From an uncultured beta proteobacterium (GTDB lineage Bacteria; Pseudomonadota; Gammaproteobacteria; Burkholderiales; Burkholderiaceae_C), in assembly GCA_903905735.1 (NCBI GenBank), contig CAIVHU010000170.1, forward strand, positions 46,785 through 110,784: a stretch of 64,000 bases of DNA. Direction: 5' to 3'. Both the position numbers and the translations under genes were made by a program. Shown here piece after piece: positions 6,991-16,048 of this stretch; position 1 is the first letter of the stretch, and every line of letters begins with the position of its first letter. The notes beneath the pieces are model-generated. The model worked only from the letters and a program-made list of their open reading frames with translations. It ran no database searches and was not told where the DNA came from.

Positions 6991-8262
6991 ATGACCTTTT
7001 CTACTCTGGGCCTTTCGCCCGACCTGCTGGCCGCCGTTCACCACCTGGGTCACAGCAGTCCGACACCGATTCAACAAGCGGCCATCGTGCCAGCGCTGGC
7101 CGGGCGCGACATACTGGGCTCGGCGCAAACCGGCTCGGGCAAGACGCTGGCGTTTGCCCTGCCGCTGCTGCAGCGCCTGCAACCGACCACCAGCCGGGTG
7201 CGCCAGGCGCAGGCGCTGGTGCTGGTGCCCTCGCGCGAACTTGCGGCGCAGGTAGGCGAGGTGCTGCAAGCGCTGGCACAACACCTGCAGCAACGCGTGA
7301 AGGTGTCGGTTTTCTTTGGCGGCGTGTCGATCAACCCGCAATTGATGGGCCTGCGTGGCGGCACTGACGTGGTGGTGGCGACGCCCGGGCGACTGCTGGA
7401 TCTGGTGGCGCACAACGCGTTGAAGTTTGATCAGGTCAGCCTGCTGGTGCTGGACGAAGCCGACCGCATGCTCGACCTGGGCTTTGCGGACGAACTGGCT
7501 CAACTGCTGGCGCTGTTGCCCGCCCAGCGGCAGAACCTGTTTTTCTCTGCCACCTTCAGTCCAGCCGTTACCACACTAGCCAACACGCTGCTGGTGGATG
7601 CGGTGCGCGTCGAGGTGGATGCCACCCAGCAGCAGCCGGTAGAAATTATCCAGCGCGTAATCGCTGTGGATGCGGCCAAACGCACCCAACTGCTACGCCA
7701 CCTGATCAAACAACAGACCTGGCCGCGCACGCTGGTGTTTGTGGCGACCAAATTCGCCGCCGAGATTGTGGCCGACAAGCTGCGCAAAGGCGGCCTGACC
7801 GCGGAACCTTTGCATGGCGAGCTGAGTCAGGGCAAGCGTACCCAGGTGCTGACTGACTTCAAGCTCTCTCGCCTGCAGGTGGTGGTAGCCACCGATGTGG
7901 CCGCACGCGGACTCGACATTGTCGGCCTGCCGGTGGTGGTGAACTTTGACTTGCCACGCTCCACGCAGGACTACACCCACCGCATTGGCCGCACCGGCCG
8001 GGCCGGTGAGCCGGGCCTGGCGGTGAGTTTTGTCAGCGCCACCACGCAAGCGCACTGGCGCTTGATTGAAAAGCGCCAGCAGGTCAAACTGGCGCTGGAA
8101 AGCGTTCCGGGTTTTGAAGCGCGAGAAGTCGCCCCACCCGCCTCTGCCTCGCCGGATGCGCCCGCCGGTATGGGCAGTGGCGGCATCAAAGGTCTGCGCC
8201 CGAGCAAAAAGGACAAGTTGCATGCTGCGGCGGCCTTGCAGGCCGGGCAGGGCAAGCCATGA
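6991..8262 (+). CDS. DEAD-box ATP-dependent RNA helicase, RhlE-like
   Basis: A 423-aa helicase with the complete DEAD-box series: PTPIQQ (Q motif, ~24), AQTGSGKT (motif I, ~45), PSRELA (Ia), TPGRLLD (Ib), DEAD (II, ~154), SAT (III), VATDVAARGLD (V) and HRIGRTGRAG (VI, ~330). The ~80-residue tail is Ala/Pro/Lys-rich without a further domain. It would unwind short RNA duplexes in ribosome assembly or mRNA turnover. The RhlE subgroup is suggested by the LGLSPDLL opening and basic tail; the exact paralogue cannot be settled here. Monocistronic, by spacing. Confidence 0.92.
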   Translation: MTFSTLGLSPDLLAAVHHLGHSSPTPIQQAAIVPALAGRDILGSAQTGSGKTLAFALPLLQRLQPTTSRVRQAQALVLVPSRELAAQVGEVLQALAQHLQQRVKVSVFFGGVSINPQLMGLRGGTDVVVATPGRLLDLVAHNALKFDQVSLLVLDEADRMLDLGFADELAQLLALLPAQRQNLFFSATFSPAVTTLANTLLVDAVRVEVDATQQQPVEIIQRVIAVDAAKRTQLLRHLIKQQTWPRTLVFVATKFAAEIVADKLRKGGLTAEPLHGELSQGKRTQVLTDFKLSRLQVVVATDVAARGLDIVGLPVVVNFDLPRSTQDYTHRIGRTGRAGEPGLAVSFVSATTQAHWRLIEKRQQVKLALESVPGFEAREVAPPASASPDAPAGMGSGGIKGLRPSKKDKLHAAAALQAGQGKP

Positions 8263-8304
8263 CCTAAAATCAGCCACTTATCTCACAGCCTCTGGATGTA
8301 CACC

Positions 8305-8757
8305 ATGAAACGCTGGTTGGTCATTTTCAAAATACCCCTTCTGCTGCTGGTCTTCTGCCTGATGGGCGTGGCCTGTCTGCTGCCTTCGGTGGCTGACGCA
8401 CAAGGCCTGGTGCGTCCGTTTCCGACCGCCGCCTTGCGAGGCATGCTGGAGGTGACTGCGCCGCCCAACATCTTGATCAACGGCCAGTCCGAGCGCCTGT
8501 CGCCGGGTGCACGCATCAAAAGCGCCAACAACCTGATCGTGATGTCGGGCACACTGGTGGGCCAGCAGTTGCTGGTCAACTATGTACGCGATGGCCAGGG
8601 CATGATTCATGATGTCTGGATCCTGACCCCCGCTGAGGCACAGGAAAAGCGCGCTGGGCTCGACACCATCACCAACATCCGCTTTGAGTCTTTGAACGTT
8701 CAGCCAGCCACCCCGAGCGGCACCCCCCCGGTGAACGCGGCTCCACCTCCCAATTAG
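8305..8757 (+). CDS. Exported conserved hypothetical protein
   Basis: A 150-aa protein with a Sec-type signal peptide: a basic start MKRW, a hydrophobic core around residues 7-27 and an ADAQG cleavage region. The mature part (~30-125) is a compact, mostly beta domain containing ILINGQSERLSPG, SANNLIVMSG and VWILTPAEA. A Pro/Thr-rich tail of ~25 residues follows. I chose the second ATG (8305) since it places the basic residues at the very start; an ATG at 8296 adds three residues. Probably periplasmic. I do not recognise a named family. Confidence 0.7.
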   Translation: MKRWLVIFKIPLLLLVFCLMGVACLLPSVADAQGLVRPFPTAALRGMLEVTAPPNILINGQSERLSPGARIKSANNLIVMSGTLVGQQLLVNYVRDGQGMIHDVWILTPAEAQEKRAGLDTITNIRFESLNVQPATPSGTPPVNAAPPPN

Positions 8758-8874
8758 CGCCGGGTGGGCGCAACGCCGTCCCGGCAAAACAGCGCAGCAT
8801 CACCCACCCCGGTGTCTGACCGGCTCCGGGTCACTCCATCCACCCGCACCCAGCGCCGGTTGCCCTTCATTGAA

Positions 8875-8932
8875 TTTATAAAAAATTGGCCTCTAGCCCT
8901 TATAAAACAAGGGCAGGCAGCTTCACTAAACA
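8875..8932 (-). repeat. Interspersed ~55-bp repeat, copy 1
   Basis: On the plus strand it reads TTGGCCTCTAGCCCTTATAA followed by CAGGCAGCTT, the reverse complement of the AGCTGCCTGCGC / GGGCTAGAGGCCAA consensus found elsewhere in the window. It lies just upstream of miaB. Confidence 0.8.
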
Positions 8933-8956
8933 TAGCAATTTACCTGCGTATCCGTT

Positions 8957-10342
8957 ATGAGCAAAAAAGTCTTCATCAAAACCTATGGCTGCCAGATGAA
9001 CGAGTACGACTCGGACAAGATGAGCGATGTGCTGGGTGCCGCGCAAGGTTACGAGCCCACCGACAACGTCGAAGAGGCTGACCTGATCCTGTTCAACACC
9101 TGCTCGGTGCGTGAAAAGGCGCAAGAGAAAGTGTTCTCTGACCTCGGACGCGTCAAGCACCTGAAGAAAAAAGGCGCGCTGATTGGCGTGGGCGGCTGCG
9201 TGGCCAGCCAGGAAGGTGCGGCCATCATCGCCCGCGCACCGTATGTGGACGTCGTGTTTGGCCCGCAAACCCTGCACCGCTTGCCGCAGATGCTGGATGA
9301 ACGTGCGCGCCTGAACCGATCGCAGGTGGACATCAGCTTTCCTGAGATCGAGAAGTTCGACCACCTCCCGCCTGCGCGTGTGGAAGGTGCCAGCGCCTTT
9401 GTGTCAATCATGGAAGGCTGCTCCAAATACTGTAGCTACTGCGTAGTGCCCTACACGCGCGGCGAAGAAATTCACCGCCCGTTTGAAGACATCTTGGTGG
9501 AAGTGGCGGGCCTGGCCGACCAGGGTGTGAAAGAGATCACGCTGCTGGGCCAGAACGTGAACGCCTGGCGCGCCAAAATGATCAGCCACGCGGGTGCGGC
9601 GGCCGACACCGGCGAGATGGCCGACTTTGCCACCTTACTCGAATACGTGTGCGACATCCCCGGCATCGAGCGCCTGCGTTACGTCACCAGCCACCCCAAC
9701 GAGTTCACGCCCGCGCTGATTGCCGCCTACGACAAGCTGCCCAAGCTGGTCAGCCACCTGCATTTGCCGGTGCAACACGGCTCCGACCGTCTGCTAATGG
9801 CGATGAAACGCGGCTATACCGCCATGGAATACAAGAGCACGGTACGCAAACTGCGCGCCATCCGCCCCAACATGGCACTGAGTTCCGACTTCATCGTCGG
9901 TTTTCCCGGTGAGACCGATGACGACCACGCCAAGCTCATGAAACTGATGGATGACGTGGGTTTTGACAACTCTTTCAGCTTCATCTTCAGCCCGCGCCCG
10001 GGCACACCGGCCGCCAATCTGGCTGACGACACGCCGCATGCGGTGAAACTGCGCCGCCTCCAAGAGGTGCAAGCCGCCATCAACGCCAACATGGCGCGCA
10101 TCAGCGCCGGTTTGGTCGGCAGCGTGCAGCGCATCCTGGTGGAAGGTGCCTCCAAACGCGACGGTGGCGAGCTGATGGGCCGCACCGAGTGCAACCGCGT
10201 GGTCAACTTCATCGGCCAGCCGCGCCTGATCGGGCAAATGGTGGATGTGACCATCACCGAGACGCGCACCTACACTCTGCGCGGCGAAGTGCTGACCCGA
10301 ATGGATGCGCCCGCAGCCACCACTGACGATAGAATTTGTTGA
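8957..10342 (+). CDS. miaB: tRNA-2-methylthio-N6-dimethylallyladenosine synthase
   Basis: A 461-aa radical-SAM methylthiotransferase that thiomethylates i6A at position 37 of tRNAs reading UNN codons. The N-terminal UPF0004 domain begins [11 protein letters not shown] and has further cluster cysteines in NTCSVREKA and [11 protein letters not shown]. The radical-SAM triad is CSKYCSYC at ~155-162. A C-terminal TRAM domain (~390-450) carries VEGASKR and [11 protein letters not shown]. Length is normal for MiaB. No strong ribosome-binding site precedes the ATG, and a copy of the interspersed repeat occupies the upstream region. Confidence 0.96.
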   Translation: MSKKVFIKTYGCQMNEYDSDKMSDVLGAAQGYEPTDNVEEADLILFNTCSVREKAQEKVFSDLGRVKHLKKKGALIGVGGCVASQEGAAIIARAPYVDVVFGPQTLHRLPQMLDERARLNRSQVDISFPEIEKFDHLPPARVEGASAFVSIMEGCSKYCSYCVVPYTRGEEIHRPFEDILVEVAGLADQGVKEITLLGQNVNAWRAKMISHAGAAADTGEMADFATLLEYVCDIPGIERLRYVTSHPNEFTPALIAAYDKLPKLVSHLHLPVQHGSDRLLMAMKRGYTAMEYKSTVRKLRAIRPNMALSSDFIVGFPGETDDDHAKLMKLMDDVGFDNSFSFIFSPRPGTPAANLADDTPHAVKLRRLQEVQAAINANMARISAGLVGSVQRILVEGASKRDGGELMGRTECNRVVNFIGQPRLIGQMVDVTITETRTYTLRGEVLTRMDAPAATTDDRIC

Positions 10343-10446
10343 CAGCGTTTCAGCCCGGCTGACCCACGCTGCACGTTATCGCGACTGGCAGCGGCATTCA
10401 TGGTCACTGGCCGGTTATTTTCAGGTCCTGACCGAATACGGGAACT

Positions 10447-11322
10447 ATGCACAAACGATCTTGTGGTCTGAAGCGGGTTGTGGCAGCCAGGTTCACCCTG
10501 GTCTGCGTGCTTAACCTGTGTTTGCTTGCACCAGCTGGGGCGGTGTTTCTGGGGCAGCAGGACACACCCCCACAAGACGCCTCTCAGGATCCCAACAGTG
10601 ATTTGGTGCACACCACTGTGCCTGCCGACCTCAGCGCTGAAGAATTGGCGGTCTGGCAAAGAGCTGCAGGCACCCCAATTGCCAAACCCGACCCCACCCA
10701 GCAGACAGATCACCCGGCGGCGGCACCTGCAGCGGCACCCACCCTGGCTGTCCAGGTGCCAGCGCCACACCCTGTTACAGCCTCTGCCCGATCTGCCGAC
10801 AACGCAGATGCAGACATGGGCCAATCGATTCACAGCGCCGTCAAGGAAAGTATTCGCCCGGTTTATGAACAGTTGGTCGAATCTGGCGCAGTGGAGACTT
10901 GGCACGATGTGAAAGCCAGTCTCGGGCTGGACAAACCTCAGTGGACCGAACATGACAAGGGCGGCGATCCGGCGAAGCCGCCCGGCCAGTGGGAGGCGTC
11001 CGGTGGCGGTGGCATGCAAGTCGCACCGCCGCCTAGAACCGAAGCGCAGGCAAAAATAGACCGCGAAATGGCCACCATGATGCGCGAGAAGCTGATTGAC
11101 CAGATCACGCCCTGGGCAATCGGGCTGGTGGTGTTATACATCCTGGGTTATCTGGTCAAGCTGTTGGTGAGTTATGTCCGCTGGAAAACAGGTAAGCGCA
11201 ACCAGCGCCGCATTGCCCGCGCGCAACGCCATACATCGCGCCGAATCCGTAGCGCCACCAAAACCACATCCAGTTCACCCAGCGCATCCAGCGCCAAAAC
11301 CGGATCCAAAGAAACGGTGTGA
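10447..11322 (+). CDS. Exported/membrane-anchored hypothetical protein
   Basis: A 291-aa protein with an N-terminal signal sequence (hydrophobic ~16-32, VCVLNLCLLAPAGAV). A long Pro/Ala/Thr-rich linker (~35-120) follows, then a helical charged region with ESIRPVYEQLVESGAVETW. One transmembrane helix lies near 217-240 (AIGLVVLYILGYLVKLLVSY), with a very basic, Ser-rich cytoplasmic tail. The topology suggests a periplasmic domain tethered to the inner membrane. No family recognised. It starts 104 nt after miaB on the same strand; the small membrane gene at 11441 follows. Confidence 0.65.
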   Translation: MHKRSCGLKRVVAARFTLVCVLNLCLLAPAGAVFLGQQDTPPQDASQDPNSDLVHTTVPADLSAEELAVWQRAAGTPIAKPDPTQQTDHPAAAPAAAPTLAVQVPAPHPVTASARSADNADADMGQSIHSAVKESIRPVYEQLVESGAVETWHDVKASLGLDKPQWTEHDKGGDPAKPPGQWEASGGGGMQVAPPPRTEAQAKIDREMATMMREKLIDQITPWAIGLVVLYILGYLVKLLVSYVRWKTGKRNQRRIARAQRHTSRRIRSATKTTSSSPSASSAKTGSKETV

Positions 11323-11440
11323 CCCTGCCCGTTTTTTTGGCAGCGGGCTGGCGCGCGCGGCTGGTTTCCTTGATTCACGACAGATTGACAGGCCTCATTC
11401 AAGGTGAAAATAGCCGCAAATTTACCTATGGAGCCGTTAC

Positions 11441-11794
11441 ATGAGCCAATCGGACTCGCAACTTGCAGCCTTCAAAGCCATCAGTCAGGAAGCACAGAGC
11501 CTGCTTCGCATGCGGCAGACCAGCGACGTGCGCGATGCCATGGAGCGCATCCTTCACATCACACGCGTGCAAATCAATGCCAGGAACGCTGCGTTACGCG
11601 CAGCAGACCCGCAGGCCAGTGCAGCGAACCAGCCACCCGTCAGCTTCCAGGCCAAAATTAGCCAGACCCCTACCGAGAAGAGGTCCAGAATGATGTGGAT
11701 CATTGTGCTGGCGCTGTGGGCTGCGGTGGGCTACATGGGATCGCAGCATTTCCACGAAATCTTCCAGCAGCCACCACAGGCAGCATCAAATTAG
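11441..11794 (+). CDS. Small single-pass membrane hypothetical protein
   Basis: A 117-aa protein with an N-terminal helical segment (~5-50, including SLLRMRQTSDVRDAMERIL) facing the cytoplasm, a flexible Gln/Pro linker, and one C-terminal transmembrane helix (~84-101, MMWIIVLALWAAVGYMG). A plausible ribosome-binding site lies ahead of the ATG. Its stop codon directly abuts a copy of the interspersed repeat. Function unknown; possibly paired with the preceding membrane protein. Confidence 0.6.
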   Translation: MSQSDSQLAAFKAISQEAQSLLRMRQTSDVRDAMERILHITRVQINARNAALRAADPQASAANQPPVSFQAKISQTPTEKRSRMMWIIVLALWAAVGYMGSQHFHEIFQQPPQAASN

Positions 11795-11848
11795 ATAGCT
11801 GCCTGCGCTTATTCCATAAGGGCTAGAGGCCAAAAAAGCTTATAAGAA
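11794..11848 (+). repeat. Interspersed ~55-bp repeat, copy 2
   Basis: Reads ATAGCTGCCTGCGCTTATTC then CATAAGGGCTAGAGGCCAAA, close to the consensus of the family. It fills the gap between two convergent genes (11441-11794 and ffh). Confidence 0.85.
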
Positions 11849-11856
11849 TTGGCGGA

Positions 11857-13230
11857 TTAAAACGGCATCTTCGGCATGCCGCCCATGCCTTTCATGCCAC
11901 CCAGGCGCTTCATCATTTTCATCATGCCGCCGCCCTTCATTTTTTTCATCATGTCCTGCATCTGCTCAAACTCCTTGAGCATGCGATTGACTTCCTGCAC
12001 CTGAACCCCGGCACCCGCAGCAATGCGGCGCTTGCGGGTGGCTTTGATGAGGTCGGGTTTACGCCGCTCCAGCGGTGTCATGCTGTGGATGATGCCTTCC
12101 TTGCGCTTGATGTCTTTCTCGACCCGGCCCATATCGACCTGACCGGCCTTGGCGGCCATGGCGGTCGGCAGCTTGTCCATCAGGCTGGAGAGGCCGCCCA
12201 TCTGGCGCATCTGCTGGATCTGGCTCAAAAAGTCGTTCAGGTCAAACGCCGCACCGCTCTTGACCTTGGCGGCCAGCTTTTGCGCGCTGGCCAGATCGAC
12301 CCCGGCGGTCACTTGCTCGACCAGCGCCAGAATGTCGCCCATGCCCAGCACGCGCCCGGCATGGCGTTCGGCATCAAACACTTCCAGACCATCGAGTTTT
12401 TCGCTGGTACCGGCAAATTTGATTGGTGCACCTGTGATCTGCCGCACCGACAGCGCCGCGCCACCGCGTGAATCACCGTCGAGCTTGGTCAGAACGATGC
12501 CGGTCAGCGGCAGGGCTTCCTTGAAGGCTTTGGCGGTGTTGATGGCGTCCTGGCCCTGCATGGCGTCCACCACAAACAAGGTTTCCACCGGGTGGATGGC
12601 GGCGTGAAGGTCGCGGATTTCGCGCATCAGCGCCTCATCTATGGCCAGTCGGCCCGCTGTATCCACCAGCAACACGTCAAAGTAATGCTTTTTGGCGTAG
12701 TCCAGCGCGGCCAGGGCGATATCCACCGGTTTTTGATCAGGCGTGCTGGGGAACCATTCGGCACCGACCTGCTTGGTGACCGTTTTGAGCTGCTCGATGG
12801 CGGCTGGGCGGTACACGTCACCAGACACGGTGAGCACCTTCTTGCCACGCTTTTCCATCAGGTGCTTGGCCAGCTTGGCGGTGGTGGTGGTTTTACCCGC
12901 GCCCTGCAAGCCTGCCATCAGAATCACAGCAGGTGGTTGCGCCGCCAGGTTGATGTCGGCCACACCGTCACCCATGGTCAGGGCAAGTTCCTTGTTGACA
13001 ATGGATACCAGCGCCTGGCCCGGCGTGAGCGAGCCCAGCACGTCCTGGCCCAACGCTTTTTCTTTCACGCGGGCGATGAAGTCGCGCACCACAGGCAGGG
13101 CCACATCGGCCTCCAGCAGCGCCATGCGGACTTCGCGCAGCATGTCGGCCACGTTGGACTCGGTGATACGCGCCTGGCCCTTGATTTCCTTGACCAGCCG
13201 GGAGAGTTTGTCGGTGAGAGCAGATGCCAT
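11857..13230 (-). CDS. ffh: Signal recognition particle protein
   Basis: A 457-aa SRP54-type GTPase that binds signal sequences of nascent membrane proteins together with 4.5S RNA and docks to FtsY. It has an N domain (1-90), a G domain with GLQGAGKTTT (~107), DTAGR (~190) and TKLDGDSRGG (~248), and a Met-rich M domain ending in a GGMMKMMKRL-type tail. I place the start at the ATG at 13230 (MASALTDKLSRL), the normal family start; upstream in-frame codons add an unlikely Arg/His-rich extension. Divergent from the cytochrome-assembly-type gene at 13309. Confidence 0.96.
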   Translation of the reverse strand: MASALTDKLSRLVKEIKGQARITESNVADMLREVRMALLEADVALPVVRDFIARVKEKALGQDVLGSLTPGQALVSIVNKELALTMGDGVADINLAAQPPAVILMAGLQGAGKTTTTAKLAKHLMEKRGKKVLTVSGDVYRPAAIEQLKTVTKQVGAEWFPSTPDQKPVDIALAALDYAKKHYFDVLLVDTAGRLAIDEALMREIRDLHAAIHPVETLFVVDAMQGQDAINTAKAFKEALPLTGIVLTKLDGDSRGGAALSVRQITGAPIKFAGTSEKLDGLEVFDAERHAGRVLGMGDILALVEQVTAGVDLASAQKLAAKVKSGAAFDLNDFLSQIQQMRQMGGLSSLMDKLPTAMAAKAGQVDMGRVEKDIKRKEGIIHSMTPLERRKPDLIKATRKRRIAAGAGVQVQEVNRMLKEFEQMQDMMKKMKGGGMMKMMKRLGGMKGMGGMPKMPF

Positions 13231-13308
13231 GTGGGAGTGTGTCCGGCGGGCGGAACCTGGGTTGGAGCCTTTGAGATAAGGCAAATGACAAAACGGTAAA
13301 CTGTAGCC

Positions 13309-14115
13309 ATGATTTTACCCAGTGCTTCTCCCCTGACATTGACGCTGTCTCTGGCCGCATCTGTGGCCTATGCAGTGTCTGCCACCGGTGCCTCGCGCCC
13401 GAGTCAGACCTTGTCGCGCGTGTCTGTGTGGCTGGCTTGGTCGTTACATGGTTTTTTGATCGCCTGGGGCCTCTGGGGCGGCGAGCGCCCACTGTTCGGG
13501 TTTGCGCCCGCGCTCTCCATCACCGCCTGGCTGGTCGGGTTGGTCTATGCAGTGGAAACCTTTGTATTTCCGCAGCTCAAAACACCCTGGATGTTGTCCG
13601 GCGCCGGGGCGGCGGTCGTGCTTCTGACGCTGATTTTCCCGGGTGAGCCGCTCAGTCCCAACCTGTCGGCCTGGCTACCGCTGCACTGGGCGCTGGGCAT
13701 TGCGTCCTATGGCTTGTTTGCCGTGGCCGTGGTCCACGCCTGGATGATGACGCGCGCCGAGGCTCGCATCCGCAGCGCGGCTGACGGATTTACCGGCATG
13801 CCGTTGCTGACTATGGAGCGCCTGACCTTCCGCTTTGTCAATGTCGGCTTCATGTTGCTGACGGCTACGCTGATTGCCGGTTTTTTCTTTGGCAGTTACC
13901 TGTATGGTCCTGCACACGCCATCAAGTGGGACCACAAGACCATCTTCTCGATATTCTCCTGGCTGACTTTTGGCGTGTTGCTGGTGGGACGTGCACGTTT
14001 TGGCTGGCGCGGTCGCAAGGCGATACGGGTGCTGTACTTTGGTACCGGCCTGTTGCTACTGGCTTATGTCGGATCACGCTTTGTGCTTGAGGTCGTCCTG
14101 GGGCGCACCTTGTGA
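13309..14115 (+). CDS. Cytochrome c assembly-family inner membrane protein (YpjD/CcsA-like)
   Basis: A 268-aa polytopic membrane protein with about eight hydrophobic helices. It carries the hallmarks of the CcsA/CcmC-like group, with WLPLHWALGIASYGLF, HAWMM and the conserved region FNV/FVNVGFMLLTATLIAG; the stretch IKWDHKTIFSIFSWLTFG holds the Asp-His pair typical of this family. In this position, divergent from ffh, betaproteobacteria normally carry the YpjD (HemX-like) paralogue rather than the true cytochrome c synthase. The next gene overlaps its stop by 4 nt. Confidence 0.85.
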   Translation: MILPSASPLTLTLSLAASVAYAVSATGASRPSQTLSRVSVWLAWSLHGFLIAWGLWGGERPLFGFAPALSITAWLVGLVYAVETFVFPQLKTPWMLSGAGAAVVLLTLIFPGEPLSPNLSAWLPLHWALGIASYGLFAVAVVHAWMMTRAEARIRSAADGFTGMPLLTMERLTFRFVNVGFMLLTATLIAGFFFGSYLYGPAHAIKWDHKTIFSIFSWLTFGVLLVGRARFGWRGRKAIRVLYFGTGLLLLAYVGSRFVLEVVLGRTL

Positions 14116-14336
14116 GAGCCTTGCTCATCCTGGCTGCCGTGCTGGCTGGTGTCTGGCTCTGGCGCAATATCCGCGGTTCAGATGCCTCGGGCCAGTCTGC
14201 CAAGACCGACGAGCCTGTGCTGCAGGACATGGTGCGTTGCCGCCAATGCGGCATGCACATTCCCGGTAGTGAGGCGATAGTCGGCAAGCAGGGCAGCTAC
14301 TGCAGCGCGGAGCATCTGCGCCTGTCAGAGTCCTGA
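14112..14336 (+). CDS. PP0621 family zinc-binding-like small protein
   Basis: A 74-aa protein starting at a GTG that overlaps the preceding stop (GTGA). One N-terminal membrane helix (~3-17, LLILAAVLAGVWLW) is followed by a short linker and a C-terminal CRQCGMHIP...YCSAEH segment, a likely Zn-binding treble. This pattern is that of the PP0621 family, a conserved companion of the pilS-pilR locus in pseudomonads and betaproteobacteria. Role unknown. pilS begins 14 nt later. Confidence 0.8.
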   Translation: MRALLILAAVLAGVWLWRNIRGSDASGQSAKTDEPVLQDMVRCRQCGMHIPGSEAIVGKQGSYCSAEHLRLSES

Positions 14337-14350
14337 TCAGCACTGCGCCA

Positions 14351-16048
14351 GTGACCTCCATCTGGCCGCCTCCCCCACCCGTCGCGCCCGACGCTGACTT
14401 GGGCGATCACCCGCAGGAATTTGAGCGGCTGTGGCGCGGGTTCATGACTGCACGTGTCACGCTAGGCTTGGTGCTGTCACTTTTTCAGGCAGCCATTTTT
14501 GCGCTGAATCCGCAATCCAGCAGCGCAGCGCTGATCATTTGCCTGGCCTATTTTGCTGCGACGCTGGCGGTGCGCCTAAATGAACGACCACAGCAGTTGC
14601 GACGGACTTTCGATGCACAGTGGCTGCGCACGGTGGGGGTGGATGTGCTGGCCTTTGCCACCCTGCAGTTCGTTCAGGGCGGTGCCATTGATTACACGCC
14701 GCTGTTCGCCATGCCGGTGCTGATGGTCAGCGTGCTGGGCTCCATGCTGCTGGCCATGGCCACAGCAGCCAGTATCACGCTGCTGCTGTTCGCTCACGCC
14801 TTCTGGCTGTTCAGCCGCCCAAGCGGCGATGTCAGCGCCAATTTTTTGCAGGCCGCGCTGACGGGCGCCGGGTGTTTTGCCATTTCATTCCTGGCAAGTC
14901 AGTTGGCCACGCGGCTGGCCAGCGTTGAATTGCGGGCCAAGCGCAGCCAGTTGGCTGCCACGGAGCAGCGCCAGGTCAATGAGTTGGTGATCAAGTCCAT
15001 GACCGACGGCGTACTGGTGGTTGATGAACTCGGCAAGGTGCGATCAGCCAACCCAGCCGCTGGTCTGCTTCTGGACGCACCCGCCCAAGGGGCCGAGCTT
15101 GACCTGAGCACCCGACCGGGTTGGCAGGCATTGATGCAATTGATCACGGCCAGTTTTGCCAGCCAGGGCCCGCAACAGGCCGACATCACCATCGCCCGGC
15201 AGGGGCGCAGTGCGCGCAGGCTTCAGGTGCACACCCAGCTCACCGGCTCGGCACAGCGTGACGCACTGGGATTGTGTGTGGTGTTCATGCAGGACCAGCG
15301 CGAAATTCAGGCCCGCATCCGTGCCGAGAAACTAGCTGGCATGGGGCGCATGTCGGCGGCGGTGGCGCATGAAATACGCAACCCGCTGGCGGCCATCACA
15401 CAGGCTAACGCCTTGCTGACCGAAGACTTGACTGATCCGGCGCAGAAGCGCCTGACCCACATGGTCGGTCAAAACGCCTTGCGACTGGAGAACATTGTCA
15501 AGGATGTGCTGCATCTGACACACGCCAGCCCGCCCGGTACGGACGAACCGCGCCAACCATTGGACCTGTGTGAAAGCACGGCACGCATCTGCCGCGACTG
15601 GGCCAACCAGCACCAAGCACTGGCCGACATCGCGCTGAACTTGCCAGGCGCATTGCCGGCCGTCTGGTTTGATGCGGAGCACCTGCGCCGGGTGTTGATC
15701 AACCTGCTGGACAACGCCCTGCGCTATGGCAGCCGCCGGCCAGGCTGCCTCCAGGTGACTGCCGAAACAGTGACCAACGAGCGCCAACGGCGCAGCGTGG
15801 TGCTGCGCGTGTGGAGCGATGGCCCTGTTCTCGATGCCTCAATGGAGCAGCATTTGTTTGAACCCTTTTTTTCGTCGGAAAGCCGTTCCAGCGGCCTGGG
15901 GTTGTATATTTGCCGCGAACTGTGCGAAAGTCACGGTGCAAGTATTGCCTATGACCGCAGCGAGAGGCTGCTGGCCAACCAGCTCGTTGCAGGCAATGAA
16001 TTCAGTGTCATCTTCAAGTCCGTACCCAAGCAGCCCACGACACCATGA
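14351..16048 (+). CDS. pilS: Sensor histidine kinase of the type IV pilus two-component system
   Basis: A 565-aa PilS-type kinase starting at GTG. The N-terminal ~200 residues hold several transmembrane helices (including LGLVLSLFQAAIFAL and the ~120-195 region). A PAS domain (~215-320, with KSMTDGVLVVDELGKV) follows, then HisKA with the phospho-acceptor His in AHEIRNPL at ~340, and HATPase with NLLDNALRYG and SSGLGLYICREL. It would phosphorylate PilR, whose gene overlaps by 4 nt, to control pilin transcription. Confidence 0.92.
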   Translation: MTSIWPPPPPVAPDADLGDHPQEFERLWRGFMTARVTLGLVLSLFQAAIFALNPQSSSAALIICLAYFAATLAVRLNERPQQLRRTFDAQWLRTVGVDVLAFATLQFVQGGAIDYTPLFAMPVLMVSVLGSMLLAMATAASITLLLFAHAFWLFSRPSGDVSANFLQAALTGAGCFAISFLASQLATRLASVELRAKRSQLAATEQRQVNELVIKSMTDGVLVVDELGKVRSANPAAGLLLDAPAQGAELDLSTRPGWQALMQLITASFASQGPQQADITIARQGRSARRLQVHTQLTGSAQRDALGLCVVFMQDQREIQARIRAEKLAGMGRMSAAVAHEIRNPLAAITQANALLTEDLTDPAQKRLTHMVGQNALRLENIVKDVLHLTHASPPGTDEPRQPLDLCESTARICRDWANQHQALADIALNLPGALPAVWFDAEHLRRVLINLLDNALRYGSRRPGCLQVTAETVTNERQRRSVVLRVWSDGPVLDASMEQHLFEPFFSSESRSSGLGLYICRELCESHGASIAYDRSERLLANQLVAGNEFSVIFKSVPKQPTTP